From Apodemus sylvaticus (taxonomy: Eukaryota > Chordata > Mammalia > Rodentia > Muridae): a stretch of DNA of 64,000 nucleotides. Below, piece by piece: positions 56,930 to 64,000 of this stretch. The notes beneath the pieces are model-generated. The model was not told the origin of the DNA. It searched no databases and saw only the letters and a list, made by a program, of their open reading frames with translations. The translations under genes were made by a program, and so were the position numbers. Position 1 is the stretch's first letter. The number at the start of each line of letters is the position of its first letter. The stretch spans positions 73,332,644 to 73,396,643 of the forward strand of contig NC_067477.1 of the NCBI RefSeq assembly GCF_947179515.1. The letters run 5' to 3'.

Positions 56930-58060
56930 CTTCAAGTCACTTTAATTTCTCTAGTGAAGCACTGGCTTACAAGGAATGTAAGTTTCGTACAAACACTTGC
57001 GTTCTTGGGTGAGGCAGTTCTTGTTTCTCTGGGTGATTTTGCCTTGTTCTGAAATTGTCTTCACCTGACGCAGAGCGCATTAACGGCTAGATAGGCATCA
57101 CACTGTCTGTCTCCACGCTGTAGCATACAGCCGTGAATTTGCTACGATCTGTTTAATCAGCAGTGCATTGATTTTCCCGCAGCTCTCCTTCATTTTAGCC
57201 CCATAGCAGGCTTCTGTAATTTCCTTTGGACAAAGTGTAACCAAACTGTGCTAAGTGATGTTGATTTGCAGGCAAAAGTAAAGGGGTAAATATAAATTAA
57301 CAAGCTATAAACATTTTACAAGTGGGGAGTCAATAAAAACAGTGTCTGCAGTTTCTTTAAAAAAAAAATGATTTGAAGCAGATTGTTAACAAAGGTGTCC
57401 AAAGAAACTGACATGAGTCTGAGAATAATTTTTGCGCTTTGTGATTAAGAATTGATCAGTCTAAAAGCCTCAGATGCAACTGAATCACCCATAAGCTGCC
57501 GGCCTGAAAAGGCTCAGCGGGGGCTGGTATTTGTTTGTTAAACTCCCATGATTCCAAGTAGATAATTGGTCTGTGAAGTTCATGGCAGAATCTGAATTTG
57601 CTTTCTTGCTTCCCAGCTGGCTGAGCACTGGTTTATAGACTTCTGTGTACAAATTTAGCCAGCAGCAAACCTCACATCTTTAATATAAAAGGTGTTTTGT
57701 TGTGTTTTTCAGGTGCTGAGTGGAAGGCCCACACTCCAGAAGCTCATTAAAAGGGCCAAGTTACAGTACAGGTTTATTTCTGTCACAGCGTTTCTGAAAA
57801 CAGTGACAAGGATTAATATGTTTCTTTAGTACTGGAAAAAGCCTGACACAATCCCTTGTGAATTTGATCATCTGTTTCATTGCCTGTAGAAGATTCAGTC
57901 TCCTATTATTTCTGAAAGTTACAGCTGTAAACTACGACTGGTAAGGATTCATAAGCTACTGCAGAACCCTGGGGCAAAGATAATTGTTTTATTAAACATT
58001 TGCTAATTTACTTATTATTTATTTCATAGATCATCCTTATAATCATTTACTACTTTTCCT
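56930..58060. other. Candidate conserved non-coding element or enhancer
   Basis: About 1.1 kb with no repeat and several retained CpGs ('gagcgcattaacggctag', 'gctacgatctg', 'cagccgtg'). It has many transcription-factor-like words: TTTTCCCGC at 57,172-57,180 (E2F-like), GTTAACAAAGG at 57,386-57,396 (SOX/TCF-like), CAATAAA at 57,331-57,337 (HOX-like) and TTAATCAG near 57,153. No open frame of note is present on either strand. The call is inference from texture alone. Confidence 0.4.
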
Positions 58061-59644
58061 AAAAGTCAAGAGTGTCTTAGTTCTTTGGTTGCCCAGAGCA
58101 AATAGAGACACGGTGGTGTAAATTCCAGGGAGTTTCAGGAAAAGTTCCTATGGACCAGTGTGTTGTAGAAATACCCAGTTTACATATTTTAATTTTAAAA
58201 AAAAAAGTCCCATTTTACAGACATCAAAATGTAATTTTCTTATTAAAAATAATAATGCCATGAATATAACCTTTTCTGTTCTGACTAGTTGTGTAACAAT
58301 AGACATTATTAATTAGTGGATGCTACATGTCTAACACAACTTACCCTGTGACATATGCAAACGATAGGAAAGGGTAAAGTATACCACAAAATGTTTGTCT
58401 TTACAACAAATTAAATCTATTTGATATTTTTTAAAACTAGAAGTTTTAGTAATGTGCAATTATCTATCATAAAACAAACTCAGAACTCTTTAACCTCCTC
58501 CTCTTCCTCCTCTTTCTCTTCCCTTTGCTACTCCTCCTCCTCGTTCTCCTCCTCCTTCTCCATATCTTATGCTCCTTAGAAATGTCTATTCCTTCCCTTC
58601 TTCTTCTATTGTGAAGACAAATGCAGAATTCAAATATTAGACACAAAAATGCATATTTAAAATAGTTTCAAATGGTATGAATTCAGAAAATAAGAAACAA
58701 GCAACTGTAAAGGTTTAACTATAAAGCTCCAAGTGTTAAAATTCCTACTCACACTTTCACCCATACTTTATTACAAGTGTTGCTGATGTCAAAGTTAAGA
58801 GGGATGAAGAAGCTTACAGAAGTTGTGTTTCTAGTTTCCTATAGCCACAGACATTTATCCCATAATATTTTATTCTAAATAGAGAATAAAGGTACCTCGT
58901 TGTTGTCCTCAAACACTAAAACTGAAATCAAAACAGCAGTGAAAGACCAGCCAAAAAGAAAACACACTCTATCCCTCATGTGCTACTTCTTTCTGTTTCT
59001 ACCAACAAAATCTTTGTGTTTTCCATCAACAGAGTCCATAATAACAATAACAAAATAATTGTTAGTATGATCATGTATTTCAAAATGTCCAATTAACATC
59101 AGGTGAGTACTACGTGTCTGACACAGCGGAGACCGTGCATCATGCTATAATGGCAGCCACTACTTTGTACTGAGGTCCAGATTATCTGTACTCAAACTTG
59201 TTCACAGAGTAAAATGCCCCTCCAGTGTTATTCATTAAAATGAACACACCACCGATGTTTTGGTGGATACAGCTGCATTCCCTGATGAGTTTCATCCCTT
59301 GAGCTGTCCTATTACATTTTACTTCCATACACAATGGCAGCATAGTTATTTCTATCGGTAGCATTTCTCTCAATGTTTTTGTAAGATTTCCCTTATGACC
59401 ATGATTCAATAACACACATTTCGGCCAAATGGTAGGCAGTATTTCCTTTAGTTGTGAACACTGATGGTTGCATCATTATTGCATGTAACATGTATCTTAT
59501 AATATAAAGCATATGATAATGACTTCCATGCATAATGCTATGGATAATTTGTATGTAGGTATTTTAAATGAATTCAAAGCATATGATTTTATGTGGAAAC
59601 ATAACTTTAAACTTAATTCTTTGAGCACACAAGCACATATATTT
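58061..59644. other. Unassigned, with a pyrimidine tract
   Basis: CTCCT-rich polypyrimidine tract at about 58,492-58,562. The rest holds no recognised gene or repeat. Confidence 0.45.
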
Positions 59645-59860
59645 TTAAGAGATTTGTTTTTTATTTAATTATTTAAGTGTGGTGTTGCCTATATGTATAC
59701 ACATGTACAATGTGCATATCTGATATCTGCAAAAGTCATAGAAGGGTATTGGATCCCCTGGACCTGGAATTACAAATGATTAGCCTTCCTTGTGGGTACT
59801 TGGAACCTAATCATGGTTCTTGCAAGAACACAGTGTTCTTAACCACTGAGACATCTCTCT
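59645..59860 (-). mobile_element. B3-type SINE, minus strand, diverged
   Basis: Antisense order: AT-rich tail, 'gggtattggatcccctgg', 'ctggaattacaaatgatt', 'gtgggtacttggaacc', 'gttcttaaccactgagac' and 'atctctct'. The plus frame 59,677-59,913 is antisense SINE. Confidence 0.85.
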
Positions 59861-59964
59861 ATGAACCCTTTTCCACATTTTTATTTTCAAAACGACACAT
59901 ATATCTTAGTTAACACTTTTAAGTTGTTATGCTTATCACATTAAATAAAATTAGTGTTATTTCA

Positions 59965-60155
59965 GCCGGGTGCTGGTGGCGCACGCATGTAATCCCAGCA
60001 CTTGGGAGGCAGAGGCAGGTGGATTTCTGAGTTTGAGGCTAACCTGGTCTGCAGAGTGAGTTCCAGGACAGCCAGGGCTACACAGAGAAATCCTGTCTCG
60101 GAAAAAAAAAACAAAAAACAAAAACCAAAAACCAAAAAAAAAAAAAAACAAAAAA
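59965..60155 (+). mobile_element. Young-looking B1 SINE with target duplication
   Basis: Complete B1 body from 'gccgggtgctggtggcgca' to 'cacagagaaatcctgtctcgg', ending near 60,102, with a mixed A-rich tail containing AAAAC and AAACC units to 60,155. AAAATTAGTGTTATTTCA at 59,947-59,964 is repeated at 60,156-60,173. The 7SL-derived internal polymerase III promoter region is present. Confidence 0.97.
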
Positions 60156-60173
60156 AAAATTAGTGTTATTTCA

Positions 60174-63100
60174 TGAATGAACAAACAATTCATGACTTAA
60201 ACAACAATTAAGCATCAGTATTCTTTGATATCAATAGTTCACACTGAAAGTTTTTTTAATTCCAGGATTTCTAAATATTTATATGATCATCCAAGTTTTA
60301 TTGGCTAGGTTGTTGACTCTTGTTCACAGGATAAGTCTCTTGTATGACTTTCAATCAACCTTAAGCACACATTGACTATTCAGTAAGGGTTCACTAAATT
60401 AAGTTACTTAGACATTCAAGGTATATGTTGTCTATCCATGTTGCCTTTACAGATTTTTATCAATTCTTTCTATGTACAGTAAAGGTGTTGCTCTTCAGGA
60501 CAGAGTCATTTATAACTGAAAATTATCACTGATTATATTTATTGTATTTTCTAGACGGAAATAATATCAATAGAAACTAAAAGCCAGAAAATACTCTCTC
60601 GATATCATTTTAAGTGCAACGTTACTTTTGTAAAAGGAGGTTAATATTTTAAGAGTGGGAAAATGTTGGAAATTCAAAGTATTACCTTCTTTTATTGTCT
60701 TGGTAGGTCTATAAAATATAGATCCCTATGAAATATTAATAAACATGAGCATAATATAAGAAGAATGCTCTAAGGAATGATTGCTATAGATTTATGAGAT
60801 CATTAATCAGCCACATCGTTCATTAGAAACTGCATATAAAAATATAATGTTTAAAATTTGCAGCTGCTTGATTTGAGTAAGTAAGCATAGGAGCCTTATA
60901 TTTGCCCTAGAAGTTTATACCAAGAGAAAATGGAGATACATATGAGTTGTTCAAACAAACCTTGACACTACTCTAGAGGTTAGCCAGTTAAAAATAGCTA
61001 AATATTTCAACTTGCAAAGAACATCTTAGTTGACAAAAGAACAAATATTTTTCACATTCAGACTAGATTAACACACACAAAACTGTCCATATTTACTTTG
61101 CACTAGTTTCAGGTTTGGATTTTTGTGGTTTTTCTGTCTCTTTCTGCTCTCAGATATTAAATGCTAGAAGAATGGGCATTGAACTAAGTTTCATACCTGT
61201 ATAAAAAGAATGAGACAAATTCCTAAGATAACAAAATTTATGCTAACAGTGTCAATCAGACACTTTTAAAAGTGCTGTTTCTTTAAAATGATTAATGAGT
61301 GACACCTTTGTTAAATTCTCTGCCATTAAGTGGTGGTCCCAAATTTGTGTTGATTAATAAGACACTGTTCTGGGAAACAAGTCCAGGACTAAGTTTCATC
61401 CATGTAACCTTTACTACTTCCTTAAGTGGAAATGATGCTTTGTTCCCTCAAATTTCTGTTCTTCTAAATCATACTGCACCTTTTCTCCCAAACATGTTCA
61501 AACCAGTGAATCAGATACATGCTGCAATGTGCTCATGAGGGGCTGCCCTGAGTTCAAACAACCTCTGAAAGTTAAAAATAAGTTAATGATTGATTGTCTA
61601 TGAATAAAGAATGTTGCCGATCACAGTGTTTTGTGAAGATACTGAATAAAGTGAATGATCTGTGCTTTTTCATCTCATTCTTAAGCTTCCCCTGCTTTTT
61701 TATGATCCTTTATTCCTGAATATTAAGCACATGCCTCTATTCAGGCTTAGTTTTTTAACATTTATACAAAGGATATGCATCCAATTAGCAGAGGTGTCAT
61801 CAGTGCAGGTGATGTACCCAGGGAAATTCAATAATTACAATAACAAGAGAGGAACAAATATTTACATATGGTATATTTATGTTTATCTCATGACCAAAAA
61901 TAATGCTTTAAATAAAGTACTTAAATTGAAACTACCTCTTTGTTCACCAATCACAGATTGCCTTTTTTGAGTTGAAGAATTGGAAATTGAAGAATATGGT
62001 TTTCTGACTAGTTGATTCTTAGAGGGAGCTATTTCTTAAAGGAGGAAATTATGAGAGGACAGATGTACTAGTGTCTATCCAATTTGGTCAACAATTAATT
62101 AGGCTTATAATTTATAGTAGAACACTGTATTAGATATTATATACAATTAGTATAATAATTGGCATAGAGATTGTAGGATGTCTATTCCCAAAGCCCCTAA
62201 TTTATTGGAGAGCTGCAACATATATCAAGAACACATAGAGGAAGACAGTCAGTCATAAACCAGATTTCAAAACATACTAAACAAAAAATAAACAAAAACA
62301 AAACAAACAAAAAAACCACAAATTGGGGACATAAACAAATGCAGTGAGACCACTCAAAATATTTTAAAATTATTTTAGGCGGAGTTTTGAAATAATTAAA
62401 AGCTACATATTATAACATGATGAAAAGGTTTTTATTTGTTCATACTTAGCTTCCATGTAGAAGACTGGCAATTAATTTATATAAGAAAAACTAAAATAGA
62501 AAAATCAGTTGCCAGATGATCTTCAAAGCATACACATCAGCTAGAAACAGCTTGTGTTCCAAAGCTATGAATCAGAAACTCCAAATACCACCGGTGTTCC
62601 TGGTTCCCTTTTTTCTTCTCCATGAATCACAGGGTAAAAAGATCTAGCGGTCCATTAGAGTCTTCCTCCCATAGTAGAGCATTGGAACTGTATTCCAGGA
62701 CACAATACAGGAAAGGGATAAGATGAGTCTGGACTTTCTGAAAAGCATCTCTGAGAAACTCATCCTGGAACATCCTGTGCCACCACTTTGGTCCATTCTG
62801 GGCCAAGAGAAGCTCTTGGAGTTTTTCCGTTACTTTGCCAACACCAACAAATCAAATCTGTATAGGGAGAAAGCTGAAGATGAATGTAGGACACACATTG
62901 GGTAAAATAGGAAAAATTAGTTCTTGTTCGAACAGCACTAAATGCAGGTAAGCAAGTGCTTCTGAAACTCTGTGGTAGTACAATTGCAATAAGTAACAAA
63001 GATTGTCCTACCAATTGTAGCAGGATAAATCTGTTCAGATAAGTTTGAAAAATATGCTTGGACATGAGGTTGTGGAATTAAACAACAGAGACACTTCAGT

Positions 63101-63440
63101 TCAAATAACTGTTTATAGATTTTTGAAGTGGTAAACAAAAGAGATTGCCTGAAGGAGCTGTCTCAGACTTTATGAATGAAAATGTGAGACTCAGGTGCAT
63201 GTGTTTGAGGTGGAGGAGGGAAAGAAAGGGGATTGGATGGAGAGGGGAGAGAAAAATCTAGATTTGCATTTGAACTAAGAAGACAATTGTACTCTTCAGG
63301 AACAAGAGGAAAGAATGCTTGACTATTTGTTTTTATAATTGGCAAACCTTATAAGAGACTAGGATAGTCTGCTATGAAAAGATGGATAGAAAAATATAAA
63401 CATTGCAGATCATTGAACATCCCTCTAGAGAGTGCATACA

Positions 63441-63483
<43 letters not shown>

Positions 63484-64000
63484 CCAGCTTGCTATATCTT
63501 AACTAATGGGAACTTCATTTACCCAAATTGAAATGTTAAAAAATTCATCATTTATTAGTTTTGCAACCACTCTCATCCTGTCGGCAGCATTTTATCAAAG
63601 CATGCCTTCTGGTATATTTCTTGAAGTCATCTCTTCTTGAAGACTATCTTGAAGATGACTCTGTTATCTCTCCATTGCTGTCTTGCAGTCCAGACCTGCC
63701 AGCAGAGTCACCACAGTAGCATCACATTTCATTATCCTTCACGGTTTTCCCTCATAATGTAGTCTTTTCCTGATGACCAGGATATCTTCTGAGAGTAGAA
63801 ATCAAAATGTGCTATTTGTGTGCCTAAAGGAGGTGGATGATTGACCCTACTACTCTTCACATTATCTCATGTTGGCACATTGCTGTTTTGGAAATGCTTT
63901 GAGATCACTCCTGTCTGAGTGCCTATGGATTCACTCATTGCCCTTCCCTAGAAAGCTGCACCCATAAAGCTGTCTCCTTTTCTCAGGACTTCAGCGACCA
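60174..64000. other. Unassigned, mostly unique, AT-rich
   Basis: No gene or L1/SINE recognised in 3.8 kb. An (AAAAC)-like stretch lies at 62,280-62,320 and a CA tract at 63,447-63,481. Frames at 61,299-61,538, 61,662-61,970, 62,723-62,905 and 62,760-63,065 have no recognisable domain. The last 300 bp are moderately GC-richer, but no exon can be supported. Confidence 0.45.

Noticed and set aside
62723..63065. Overlapping ORFs on both strands near the right end
   Set aside because: Short, without recognisable domains, and contradictory on the two strands.

Overview
This is repeat-rich mammalian DNA from a murid rodent, most likely rat (Rattus). B1, B2/B3, B4 and ID-type SINEs and many LINE-1 (L1) 3' ends place it in murids. 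Rat is favoured over mouse because the younger L1 copies end in a 3' UTR of the type I associate with rat L1 (gtggcccctggttctgg ... caaatgtaaat/ncgaataaa layout). The species call rests on recalled family features, not on a database search. I find no convincing host exon, tRNA, rRNA or known ncRNA gene. The window reads as intergenic or intronic DNA.

Layout. 1-12.5 kb holds short L1 3' ends in both orientations, old SINEs, a degenerate array of about 37 bp units (7815-8355) and a probable solo LTR carrying a B1 and a GA tract (8692-9306). 12.5-20.2 kb holds an AAAGG/ACAGG satellite, an internal L1 ORF2 fragment inserted in a B2-type SINE, a 3.1 kb 5'-truncated L1 with a clean 15 bp target duplication, and an older L1 tail. 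20.2-22.4 kb holds a 44 bp inverted repeat and an old L1 3' UTR split by a second L1. 22.4-28.7 kb is a repeat-poor stretch. 28.7-36.9 kb is again nested L1 tails, a B2 SINE, a GAAA tract, a 5'-inverted L1 and a second internal ORF2 fragment.

36,886-43,434 is the main element: a full-length L1 with a GC-rich 5' UTR, ORF1, ORF2, 3' UTR and A-rich tail. Both ORFs are broken, so it is a fossil. 43.5-53 kb holds more L1 tails, at least three of them with the inverted 5' segment typical of twin priming, plus B4 and ID-type SINEs, an LTR-like repeat and simple repeats. 53-64 kb is mostly unique, with one B3 and one young-looking B1 copy with a good target duplication, and two stretches (53.8-54.4 and 56.9-58.1 kb) that look like constrained non-coding DNA.

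The only genes here are L1 ORFs. ORF1 (RNA-binding trimer) and ORF2 (endonuclease and reverse transcriptase) would act together in cis on L1 RNA, and ORF2 of active relatives would have mobilised the SINEs. No new enzymatic or defence system is visible. The points of interest are unusual retrotransposition products and possible regulatory DNA.
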